A stretch of 64,000 bases of DNA. It comes from Sinonovacula constricta (Eukaryota > Mollusca > Bivalvia > Cardiida > Solecurtidae). Position 1 is the first letter of the stretch, and the number at the start of each line of letters is the position of its first letter. A program made the position numbers and the translations under genes. This document shows positions 12,220-24,600 of this stretch, piece by piece. The notes below the pieces were generated by a model. The model saw only the letters and a program-made list of their open reading frames with translations, ran no database searches and had not been told where the DNA came from. The DNA is taken from NCBI GenBank assembly GCA_007844125.1, contig CM017569.1, forward strand, positions 10,549,686-10,613,685, in the 5' to 3' direction.

Positions 12220-15200
12220 ACCACTTCAACAGCCCAAAATAGGTTTTAATCAGAAAGAGAAGATAAGAGTTATTCAAAACTTCAACAAACGTTTCTTGCA
12301 AACCAAACAATACCAATAGTAACTTAACAAATTATTATCTTGGCAATGCGAAAATGCAACAACTAATTAGTGGGCTAAAAAGTCTGAATTAAGTCATAAA
12401 CAAGAACAGTAAAGAGTGTATGTAATTTAACAAAACACTTTTTCTGAAAAGAGTAGACAAAACTGGCCTCAGACATAAAAAAGATACATAAAGCACAGAA
12501 AAAAATATCTTATAACAAAAAATGATAATAATAATAGTTTATCAAATTGGAAACAAGAGAAACAAAAGGGGTTGATTTAAGTTATACATCTGATCACTAG
12601 ATTAAAATTATGTGAAGATGTTACCTTTCAAAAGATTGCATTTAATTTAGGTAGAGAGAATAAAAACCATTACAATAGTTTTCAATTAATTTACTTTTCT
12701 ATTACATGGTTAACTTTTTTTGAGAGCTGGACCAGTGGCCCAGTTACTTAGAAAACTTACTTGACCTGACCTAAACTGGACTAGACCAAAATGTAAAATG
12801 CATAATATATATACAAGTCATACTTAATTATAGTTATATGAGTTCAAGCATTGTGTTACAATAACATACCAATATAACTAAGTATGAGACATTTATGACT
12901 AGAAATTAATATGAAACTTAATATTCTATTAATACAACTTAGGTATAATTATACTTAATTTTCTAGTCTAATATAGGTATCATACATTGGTACATGTACT
13001 TATATGACTAGACAGTTAAGTATGACCATACTTACATGACTAATCGTGTTCACACAACTGAACAGACTAGACTCACATGAGTGATTGTCAACCTGCTTTA
13101 TTTCCCCAGTATAGGATCCAACAAAAGTAGTGAGCTGTGGGCTGTACTTAAGATCATATTTTCACTGGTGAGCTAAATAGGATTCAAATTTAGAATGCCC
13201 CCTTATATTATCGATTCTGAAATTGTCCGTACCGACAACAAATCCTCCACACTCTTCATACTCTCTGCATGTTTTACAAAACATAACATTGCTCTTTTCT
13301 TCAAAATCTAGCCAACTTAACTCAACTGTTTATTTTGGACAAAGCGATCTTCTCGATCTGCTTTGTTCTGTCGTACAGTTTCTTTGAAGCATCCTCCTTC
13401 TTTCGTTTTGTATTGTCGTCTTTTTTTTCGGACGAAAAAACGAAATTAAATAAATTGCTTGACATGTTTGTGTCGTCTGCGCATAGTGCATTATAAACAA
13501 ACTGTATACTAGTCTGTTTTCGTAATAGATCTACTTGGGATCCCAACAATACAGATAGTATTTGTGCATTTGTATCCCTCCCATTTGTACTTAAATAGTA
13601 TAAATAATAATAGGACAGTTCCGTAAAGATTAAAATATAATACTTATGCTTAACTGCGACCTAGTCAGTTAAAAAAAAATATTAAAAGACAAGATGGCAT
13701 AGTTCTTCTTAACAGTTGTTTTAAGAAGAGAAAAGCAGACAGGGGTTTTTCATCACTGTCTGCACCTCCGATGAACGGAGGCGTTCCCAAAGCAAACGGC
13801 CCTGTTCCCAATGACATTCACCTAACATTTTTCTCAATTGAAAACATCCTCATTCCAGAATATCTGTAGAAATTGTATTAAATATAAGAAAACGTACAAT
13901 AACAATTGTTTTTTCCACATTTATGCCGTAAGAAAAGTGCCCGGAGGTAAGCATACTACAGCGATAAATTACGAACTCTTCTGCATATCTTAGTGTAATG
14001 TATTTTTGTGACAATGTCTTTGCACAACAGTAAGTATTACAGCAAGAAAATTCGCCAGCGTTTTGATGTTAACATGCATAGAAGGACTTGACCTTACTGA
14101 TGAAACATTGAAAGAACTCTGTGAAGCTTTCAAAACCAGAAAGCAGAGAAAAATAATGTTGTAATGTAACTTGTTAAGTTGAAGGATTCGAACTGTTAAA
14201 GTACTGTAGAACGAACTGGACACCTGATGTTCTGTTTGTTTCTAGTTATTGAAAGTGTGAATTCTGCTAAAAGATTTGGTTACATTATTGGTAATGTAAG
14301 ATAATACTCTACATGTACCATTAAATTACTACCATGTCACTGTGTTTTTCAAGAATTTCAATTTCATACGATGGATAATTTAAATGAAAAAAATATTTTC
14401 CTTTAAAGGTTTGCTAATTATAAATGTTAACTAGTAAAGTATATTGGTATAGTAAAATGTACTGATTTAACAAAATAAGTGCACACAAAATTTTCCCAAA
14501 ATGGAGAATTTTATCGTTACAAAAATTCCCAAAATGGGCATTTTTGTTGATAAAAATTCCCAAAATGACCAGACTCCTTTTCCCAAAATAGGCAGAAAAA
14601 ACCCTGGCAGACAAGCATGCTAGTGTCTATAAAAGGCTTTAAATCTTAAAACTGCAAAACTATTTTTTAAACTTTTTTAAAACTATCGTTTACTCATAAA
14701 ATAACTATTTCTACCATTACAGCCATAAAAAGACAAATTGAGTAAGCAACATTAAAACACCTTAAAAATATTTTTCTGATAAAAAGAAAGACAATGGCAG
14801 AAAATGCCATGAAAACATACCCAAAACATAGCAGGATTTATTTATGATTATCAAACAAGCATACAAAATTATTCCTTATACAATTTCTTTCTTTCTTAAC
14901 ATAAAAGTTTTGAAAAATTTCTACAAAAAAATGTACTTAAAGGCAGGCAAAACTAAGCATACAATGAAAGGAATGTAACTTTCTGTTGCATGAAAGAGCA
15001 GATACAACAGCCAAGGATGAATAATGAATTTAAACTTTGTAATATAAAATATAGATAAGATAAAATAATATGTTAATAATTAATGCACTAAAAAGCAGAC
15101 AAAACTATTCAGGTAAATTGGAGGGCTTTAAAAACTCTGTACAACCAAGATTCTATGAACTAATGGAATATTAAAATACCTTGTACTTAAAAATCAACAA

Positions 15201-15690
15201 AAGAGCAGAAACAACACATTACTAGACAGAACATTCTAAAATTTTGTCTAAATATATATTTTCTTATATATTTTAAAAATGAGCTACACATTTTTGTATT
15301 TTAAAAAAGCTCTAAAAAGCTGACAAAACTAGCTAGATACAATGAGGACTATACACTTCATAATATAATTAAAAGTCATTTAACAGACCTCTATTCACCA
15401 GGTTGCTATAAAGTTTATATTTAAAATACACTAAAAAGCAGACAAAACTGAACGAGTGAGTAAAAGGGCTATAAATTTATATAAATATATTAAAAAAAAT
15501 CAAACAAAACAATCCAGGTTCATTAAGGTCTCTACAATGTAGAATTATTTTTTTGCAATAAAAAAATGCAGCCAAAATTAGCCATGTACATAAGATGCTA
15601 TATTATTAAATTTCTATTTTAAAAAATGCACCAAAAAGCAGACTAAGTTTTCCCGGCATTAATGTATCTTTGTCTGCTTTTTATGAAATT
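12220..15690 (-). repeat. Inverted copies of the ~60 bp array (right arm), interrupted
   Basis: The complement motif 'aaaaagcagacaaaact' recurs at about 15092, 15312, 15431 and 15630 with weaker copies between (14720, 14940, 14993, 15568). 'gtagacaaaactggcc' at about 12447 shows that the inverted orientation already begins near 12.2 kb. The sequence from about 12700 to 14610 lacks the motif and looks like a later insertion into this arm. There is no transposase-like ORF between the arms. Confidence 0.6.
12700..14610. other. Unassigned segment inside the right arm
   Basis: Lacks the ~60 bp motif of its surroundings. It holds local inverted AT-rich repeats around 12810-13060 and three or four copies of 'ttcccaaaatgg' spaced about 40 bp apart at 14498-14600. 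A lysine-rich minus-strand ORF at 13322-13549 has no recognisable domain. Nothing here can be called a gene. Confidence 0.4.
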
Positions 15691-16223
15691 AGGCGATTGT
15701 CTGCTATCTAGTGCTAACCCCTCCAAACAGTAAATACTAATATAGTTCCATGTTAATTGTCTCCAACCTTTAGTTCCAAAGGACAAAACAATGGGCTTGT
15801 GATTTGCATAGATAAGAAGTGTTGGCTGCTGACTGTTCAACATTTTTTTAAGTTACACTTCTTTTTAAAAGATCAATAAGGCTTTTTTCTGTTATATTTA
15901 TGTTTAGTCATTTTGTTTATTGATTTTAAGATTACAGACTATTGCAATTAAAACTGGAATAATGTAATGCCATTTCAAGTATATCCCCTTAAGCTTCAGC
16001 TTGACCCTTCCAATGTTGATTTTTGGTACGAATTTTTACCTTGGTGCGATTTTGTTAGGCGCGTGTTGACCTGTCAATGGTTATGTAGCAAGTCAGTCTT
16101 GATTTCAGTAGCGTCTCCAACAGATTCTTTGTTTATACTATTTTACTTAAAGTGGAGACAAGTTATAAGAACAGATTAAGAAAATAAGACCCAAATAATG
16201 CTTCAATTCAATCTGACACTTAC

Positions 16224-16827
16224 TTATGACTTTCGAAATTGACCTACTTTCACTTTTCCCTAAACCGGAGGTGTCGTATATTCTACAAGACCGTAAATAA
16301 TACAAAATCCACTGGGAGAGGTGAAAAATCTTAAGGGATACCTTTTACTTTAATATAAATACAAAAGAGGACACACTATCATGTTTCACACATAAGTATG
16401 TCGTAATGAAGAAAAATTGAATAAATGCATAATACTTATATGTTTTGTCAAGGAAGATAACTCAAGTCACATGACACAAGTGTTCTAATTCCAAAATGAA
16501 AGTAGAAATGTTTACATGGTTTGTTGCATCTCCCTTTTACGTATAGCGTCCGTTTCATATTGTTACACTACCACAGGCCTATTATTATAACAAATAAAAC
16601 CATCTTGTCGCTGTCGCTGAGTATTCTGGGGTACTGCACAGCGACAACCGTGACTATCCACATATATTCGCTGTGTAATATACTTGTTGTGTAGTTGTGT
16701 GATGTACACTCAGTACTGGGTAAACTTCCGAGTTTCAAAATGACTAGATGATTGTGCATTTAATGAGCAAACATATATAGTCCAGTGTTGGAATCACTGG
16801 CAGATAGAAGTTTGCCACCTGGTACAG
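16224..16827. promoter_or_regulatory. Candidate bidirectional promoter of XPNPEP1 and the FYVE gene
   Basis: On the minus strand a consensus donor GTAAGT follows a possible 5'UTR exon whose last base is 16224. On the plus strand 'cacctggtacag' ending at 16827 is followed by GTAAAA. Both neighbouring genes need non-coding first exons, since each first coding exon has an acceptor-like sequence upstream. The interval is less AT-rich than its surroundings and contains 'gtcacatgaca', an E-box-like palindrome. No transcript evidence is available. Confidence 0.3.
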
Positions 16828-17149
16828 GTAAAAATAAATATTGAGACAATTCAAAATAGGTATACTATTATTCATCCACTGTCTAAAATCACAGGTTTGA
16901 TTTGTAAATAAAGTGAATTGACATACTTATGGTCATATTGGTGGATTACTGTAATGGAAACACTATTGCTTTTAAAAATGGAACACAAATGGGCAAAGAA
17001 ATTGATAAGCATATTTTTCTCACAGCCAAGAGAAAGTGCAGAAATAATTATTCTGTGCCCAAAAGACGAAACACAAACTTATGAATGTTAAAAATGATTG
17101 AGATAATGATGTAGAGAATGATGTAGTTGAGGGTCCTTATTGTCAGCAT

Positions 17150-18180
17150 GAGTTAAAGCTGAAATGCCCAAGGCTGCAGGGAATTTAATGTTAATGACAT
17201 TTTAGATTTTACTAACCCCTTTAACAAGATTTAGTCTAAAAGTCAAAAGTCCAACAATTTGGCAAAATAGTAAGGTGGTGCCACTCTTTAAAGGTAAAGG
17301 TGGCCTAATAATGTGTTACCATCACAAGATATGTATTTTTCTATTACATCATGAATTGTGTGAATGTCCATGAATGTTTAAGTCAATTTGTGTACATGAT
17401 GTGTGTATGATGTTAATTCTGTTGTAGAAGGCCACATTGAAACAAGGCTTTGTTTTAACAATATGATTATTTGTCTTTATGAGTTATCTTTTTTAAATGA
17501 AGCTTTTATTATTAGTATTATTATTATTAGAGCTGTAAAACTGCTAGACCAAACAATGAAAGTATAGGAAAGAGTTATTGAGCCAAGAATGCAACTGCAA
17601 ATTAAAAACAAAATGCATCCAGTTTTGTTTATGCCCGACAAGAGCAAAACTGATGCCGCCATCCAAGTTTAACAAGTGCTAGGGAAACACCTAGCAAAGA
17701 TGGTTTACTTTTGACTTCATGGACATTGTAAAGGCTTTTGACTCTGTACCTCAAAATGTTTTTTGATGGCTTGGTGGTTTAGGGACCAGAATGGAAATAA
17801 AGGTTATTTTTACCCTTTTTTATGTGTTATCCGTGACATATAATGCTGATTGACAAAGCTCTCTAAATTCATACATGCTTGTTTTATTGTATGTTTTATT
17901 GAGTAGCCATGTGATTGTACATTTTATGATGAAAAAAATTATTTATTTTTAAGAAAATGTGAAGTAAAAGTGGTCAATAGAAGCTGTGAGGATGGTATAT
18001 TGTGAAGCAAGAATAAGTGTACAAATGTTAATTGATATTAGTAAAAAAATTTAGGTAAAAGTAGGTGTTCACCAGGGTGTAACTTACCAAACTGTCATTG
18101 TAAATGATGACCTGAATGGTCCTTTAAATGAAACAGCAGGTCTTAAGGTATATGTAGGCATGGACCCTGGAAGAAAAAAA
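17150..18180 (+). pseudogene. Decayed non-LTR retrotransposon reverse transcriptase
   Basis: Across frameshifts and stops the plus strand reads fragments in the order expected of an RTE-like LINE reverse transcriptase: 'WQNSKVVPLFKGKG' near 17260, 'RVIEPRMQLQIKNKMHP' near 17570, 'MPDKSKTDAA' near 17630, 'MDIVKAFDSVPQNVF' near 17720 and 'VKVGVHQGV' near 18055. The catalytic YxDD segment is not seen. It has several frame changes and is clearly inactive. Clade assignment is tentative. Confidence 0.7.
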
Positions 18181-18607
18181 TAGCTGTTGAAAATGTCATG
18201 GGATATCTTTTAGACTGTTAAGTTGACTATCTGCAACATACACTTTAAAAGAAAGTTGGCAGACATGTTACATTTCATTGCTTACTATACTATGCACTGT
18301 CTTCACATTATGCAAAGCCTCATAAATGCCCAAGTACAAGACCAATGTAAACCCATACCCTATTCCATTTAACAAAACATCCTAATTCAATCAGCTGCTA
18401 TGAAAACAGCCATTTCAGTGGCCATTGAAGCTAACAGATGTTTTGGATTTACTTGTAACACACTTGAATTTGGGTGGATGTTGGTTATTTGTATCACCTG
18501 GTTAAAGTCCTAAGAGCCTTAAATCAAGTTACTTATAAACAAGTTGTTTGCAGTTTGTTCTTAAATTTTTACCTTTGATATATACTAGAGACTGAGTTGA
18601 CCTTGGC

Positions 18608-21600
18608 ATGATGACAGACTGGGAATATGTCCCTACCCCAGCTCGTCATGGTGATGCTGGGGACCGATCTTCAGATGACTCTTTAGTTTACTCATATGTG
18701 TCGGGAGATGACAAAAGGGGTAGGGTATTTTTGGAAAAACTTTAATACAATTTTCACCTTATGTAGTAGATGTACTTTTCTTAACTTCATATGTAATCCA
18801 TTCATAAAGTTACATTCTCTGTTTTTGTTCTTCAGATTTGCATGTGTAATTCAATAGATTATAAAAAACAGCTGTCTTTTTTTGATCCTGTTAATTTAAT
18901 AAAAATAATTCGTCACATGATAAGGATTTGGACAGTAATATAGTTTAGTTCCTTAGTAAAATAATTTATATTTACACCACAAAGTTCTTGTTGCAGAGAT
19001 TACTAAGAAGCATTGGGTGAACCAGGAGCAGTATCCCATGTGTCAGACCCAGGGGTGTGGAAGGAAGTTCACATTGATTGACAGAGCTTACCATTGCAGG
19101 AAGTGTGGCAAAGTGTTCTGTCGGGACTGTCGCAAGTTTTACAGAAAGCTGAGCAGTCTGGCACACCCAGACCCAAATGGGAAATTGTATCCAGTAAATA
19201 ATTTCTTGTCATGTAGCATTTTCCTGCTTTAACTGACAATGTATTTCTTACATATTATTTGTTATGCATTTAATATATACTTAACATGTTTTTCAGCGAC
19301 AATCTTGCTGGTTCATATAAGCTTATATTTGTTACATTCACATCTCTGACTGACACACAAGTTTTTAATCAGTGTTTTTTATTTAAAGCAGTTATTAGGA
19401 TATAAGTGGACTATTACCATGATAATGGTAAAATGGTACATGTAATAATAATATTACTATTATTAATAATACTGATGATGATAATAATAATAATAACTTT
19501 AACTAATGAGGCTAAACAGTTAGATAAATTCAATTATCTCTTTGGAACTCAAAACAATCTTTACAATACTGGTATGTTAGACGACAATTTGGTAAACATT
19601 AACAAGCATTTAATAGGAATACAATACAAGCAAGTACTACGAAAATAGTCAAATATATAAACAGCAAAAAACATTCAGTTTCACTTGGCAATATCCTTAC
19701 ACTTTTAAAGAAAACAGCTTAATGATTATTTTATGCAAAAAAATATGTTCTTTAATTAATGTTTTAGTTGGTCCTAAATTGATTCAGCAAAGTAGGCATG
19801 TCATAAGGACGTGCATTGTGGTTGAATTTACTGAATTTTCCTGAATGTTTGTGATTATTTTTTAACCTTAGGATCACTGGCCGCACTCGCTCGAGTTGTA
19901 GAGCGTCGGCTTGCATATCTGGATGTCGCAGGTTCAAAACCCCGGTCGAGTAAAAACAGAGACTTTAAAGTTGGTAGTAGTGGTTTCCCTCCTAATGCTC
20001 AGGGCTAAGGGTACAGCATTACGCCTGACTCGTCGGTGTCAGTATAATGGACGGCCGGGTTCAGTCCCTTGGCACCTCATAAGTGCCCCTGTGCCATAAT
20101 GATAGAAATGTTGCTGCACAGTATCAGCAAAAATGCCGGCAAATCCCAGTCCCAATCCCTAACCTTAGGATCACTTGCCTTAAAACCATAAGCAAATATC
20201 ATGTCTTAATGATAACAACATGTAAATATAAGAATTGAATATGCTTACATGCAGGTTATCAAGCAAGCAAATTAGCAATGAAGCATTAGTATATTCATAG
20301 ATTTGCATCCACTGACTGCTAAGTAAGCATGCATCCTTAATAAATATATTTCTAGCAGTAAATAATACTTATATATTCCTCATTGTCAGGTATGCCAGAT
20401 CTGTTTTGAGGATGGGAGAGATTGTGAGGTTACCACACGTCGACTGACTGCCATGTTCAGTGCATGCAAACTTAGTCTGACCTCACAGAGGATGGTGCAG
20501 ATGAATGGCCAACAAAAACATTCCACATCTTGGAGGGACAAGTCAGTCATTGGAAAACTCTTGAATATTCTAAAACCTTAGTTTTGAATAAAAAAAGATT
20601 ATACAAGTATATAAACTTAAGTGATAACATTTTTGACAAATTATTCAAAATCTATAATTCAAATTATTGATGACAAATTGGATTTACAGATTAGCGAAAA
20701 TATGTCACAATGATGTGGATTCACTTCATACTTGAAATAAAGCAAGCTTTTGACAAGACAGTGTAAAGAACGCAAAAAAACTTTAGTCAAGTATGTCTAA
20801 TTTTTAGCTCACCTGAGCACAACATACTCAAGATAAGCTTTTCTAATAGTCCTCATTTGTCATGCAGTGTCAGTAATTTGCTTGTGGACACGCTAGTGGC
20901 CACACTTTTGGCCCAATCTTCACTAAGCATGGCCATAATGTTTGTCTGAATGAAGTCATAGATGAGTTCATAACTTGGTCACATAGAGTCAGAAAGTAGA
21001 CCACTAGGTCAAATCTTAGAAAAAAAATTGAATACACTTAAGGCCTTATTTATGGCCCAATTTTCACCAAACTTGGCCAGATTGTTTGTCTGCATTAAGA
21101 TCAAGAGATCAAATCTTAGAGAAAAATCTTTTGAACACACTAAAGGCCGCAGCCAGTCCCAATCTTAGTCGGAATGTTTGTCTGCATGAAATCTTGATTA
21201 AGTTCGTAACTGGTTCAGGTGGAGTGAAAAAGTAGATCACTGGATCAAATCTTAGAAAAACCATGTGAATACGATAGAGGCAACATTAAGGACCCAATCT
21301 TTACCACACTTGGTCAGGATGTTTGTCTGCAAAAAACCTTGGAGGAATTTGTAATTTGGTCACGTGGGGTCAAGAAATAGGTCACTAGATCAAATCTTAG
21401 AAAAACTTTGTGGCCACACTAGAGGCCACATTTATGGTAAATTCTTCACTAAACATGTCCGGAAATTTGCCTGCATAAAGTGATGATTACGGTTGTAACT
21501 TGGTCATGTGGGATCAACAATTAGGTCACTAGGCCAAATCTTAGAAACACTTTGTCAGCATTCTAGAGGCCATGTTAACAGTCCAATCTTAACCAAACTT

Positions 21601-24600
21601 TACTATTAATGGCCTTCTTGTTAAATTACCTTCTTTTATTAGTTAACTTGTCCAAAGCATTATCTTATAAATATTAAAAAAAGATTAATTTGAAACTTGA
21701 AACAGAGATAGCTCATTATAAGAGAATTTTCATTGCACATACATTTCTTTTTTTCCAGTTTTTGAATTAATTCACTTTATTGATTACATTCTTCCAGCAT
21801 AAATTGGCTTATCTTACAAGGATTTACTTATAACTTAATACATCAATGCCTATCATGAAATGTAGTGCAGAGCTTATTGACAAAAGCTATTATTTATAAT
21901 AAGCAATTTTTAAGTATCCACCTTTAAACAAAAAAAAAAAAGAAACAGCTTTCATGATGTTTTCATTTAATACTTCTTGTACACAAAACCTTTACTCATA
22001 TTCTGTTTCCTTGTGTTAGGATAGACTTATCGAAGGAGTGTACTCGTCTGAAGACAGGTTTCAGAAACTCTGTAGGGACATCTGAAATGAAGAGGACTCT
22101 ACAGGAGATGAAGACTGTGTTGACAACACCAGACTGGCAGAAGTCCTCCACCTGGATGGTGAGTCTGAAGACCAAATGTTGTCATCAGCAACATTAAACA
22201 ATACACATAATAAGTCTTCAGCTGAGAGTGTAGTTTGAATTCCAGTTTGTGAGCTGCTATGGTTTAGTAGTTAAGAAGTAGGATTCTGGATTCCTATGTG
22301 TTGGTTATATAGTACCAGGATATGGGCATTCGAGAGTGATAACCATAAGTTAAAACAAATTGTTTAATAAAACACAATAAAAAACAGGTTTAAAATAAAC
22401 TTGTCCTAGTCATAGCAAAAACTTTTTATAAATTTCTCTTACAGCTGACATATGGTTTAAATTGCTGGAATTTTTCTTGCAGCAATAAAATCTCACTTTC
22501 TGAATAGTAATGTTCAAGCATTTATATTCAGATTGGTGGAATTTTTCCTGTAATAAAGAATGCTCTAACAACAAAAAATCTGATGAAGATTTGCTAGGTC
22601 TGTTCTAAGTGTACTCAAGACAATAGATAAATTTGTTGAATTGTTTTTAAAAAATTGTTTCAGCAAGAAAATATGGCAAATCGTTGTCAGGTGTGTTCCA
22701 ATAAGTTTGGTCTCCTGGGCAAAAAACTGAACTGTAAGCTGTGTGGAAAGGTCCTGTGTAAGTCCTGCAGTCTTGAGGAACTCCTTGTTTACATCCCAGA
22801 TGATGCCACAGAACAACAACAAACAGATACACCAGAGCTTTCCATAATCAGGGTGGCTGGGGTAGGCTATTATAGTAATAGAAGAAATATAAAAACAATA
22901 ACGTGTACTGGCATATACATATTGGGACAAACGTCAATCAATTTGCTTAATAACAAGTTCAGATGTACAATCTTTCAATATAGGGTATGATTTGACTTTG
23001 TTGTGGCTTTAACTTGACCGCTGTTCATACTGTGTTGGTTTAAACAACATAAATTAGTGTCATGCATAGTGTTTAATATAGATGTTATTTGGTAAACTTT
23101 ACTTGAACATTACATGTCTGTATTTTTAATGCTGATGGCTTTACCTTTCTGTCCAAATCTGTATTCCAATGCCAACCCAGAACCTGACCGAGTTTAGCTG
23201 TACTTTATGTAATAAAAATTTTGCCATTGTCTTGAACCCCTCATTAGTGTTGGTTAACCCTTGTGGTTAGGTTCATTTTATAAAGACCACCAGATATTCA
23301 AGCATGACATACGTGTTCACTATCATAAATAAAACCCATTTTAAAAAAGGACAGCATACCCCAATGATAATTTTGGCAGAGTTATCCCCTTTTTTGACAT
23401 CATTCATCTGGTGAGTTTGTCCCCACAATTACATGCAAAATTCAAAGAAAAAGTTGTGCCACTTCTTTTCACTAAGAGGTGTTTGTTTCTATTTTGCTAG
23501 TTGCAAGTGTCAATTTATTACGCTTAAATTTAATTAAAAATCAAATTAAACTGTAATATTACAGTGATGTTTTACAGATATTTCTGTTTTCAAGGTTTAT
23601 CAAAAATAATTAAACTTTGTACCCTTGATAAGGCAACAATGTTCGAAAACCTTAGAAAATGCATTAGCAGATTGTCTAGGTTTCAAAGACCAGAATAGAA
23701 ATAACCACTTATATTGTATGATATTTCAGAGTAATGAACAAGATCATGAAGAGTTGGGTGGCATAATCCATTGTTAAAAACATACTGGTTTCTCTGATTA
23801 CAGAGTCCAGAGCAAGAGCCAGAAGTTTCCATGTTACTGCATGTCTGCCAAACCTGCCGGCACTATGTTGTCCAGGAGCAAATAACTCAGTTTGAGAAGT
23901 CACTGAGGTCAGAGGTCAAGGTCACTGAGGATGAGGTAATGGCCAGATTACTAACCTTGGACAGGGTCATCAGCACACTACAAGACAAGACACTGGCCCA
24001 AATGACCAAGGTCAGTTGGAGTAAAGTGATATTTTACAAGTGATTGTTATTATAATTAAAATTAAGCATTATTTGTTTAAATCTGATATAAATCACAATT
24101 AAATTGTATTTTTCATCTTTACCGTCGAATCACAATACTATAGATAGCAATGTAACAAATGTATAGACTACTATGAATACAACAACTTGTCCCAGCATTG
24201 CTTCGACATATACTGTAATGAAAAGATGTAAAGCATTTGGATTGCAATGCATGATGTGATCACATAAGTTTGGATATCAGTCACAGTCAATTAAGACAAT
24301 TGTGTATTTACGGTAATATGTTACATTTTTTATGAATATGGATCAGCATGTTTTTATTTCTCTATGATTGACAATAGCAACTTCTGGCCTTCTTTGCATC
24401 TATGGTCATAATTGTGAGAAGCAACTACGGTGCCCTGATTACTGCTGGGTCTCAGTAATGACTAAATAAGATTGATACACAAGTACAGCAGATTAGCATT
24501 GCAAAAAAAAAATTGGTTTCTGTGATTCTGTGATTTTACATATTACATGTATTTGGCCTCTCGCATGGAAAATCATTAGCATCGATACTGGAATTTGTCA

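Noticed and set aside
13322..13549. 75-codon lysine-rich minus-strand ORF
   Set aside because: No recognisable domain, no splice partners; probably chance in sequence inserted into the fold-back arm.
19879..19955. tRNA gene
   Set aside because: A- and B-box-like motifs belong to a SINE head: flanking target duplications, poor cloverleaf pairing and a long non-tRNA body.
22565..22930. 121-codon minus-strand ORF
   Set aside because: Antisense shadow of the FYVE gene exon 22664-22861.
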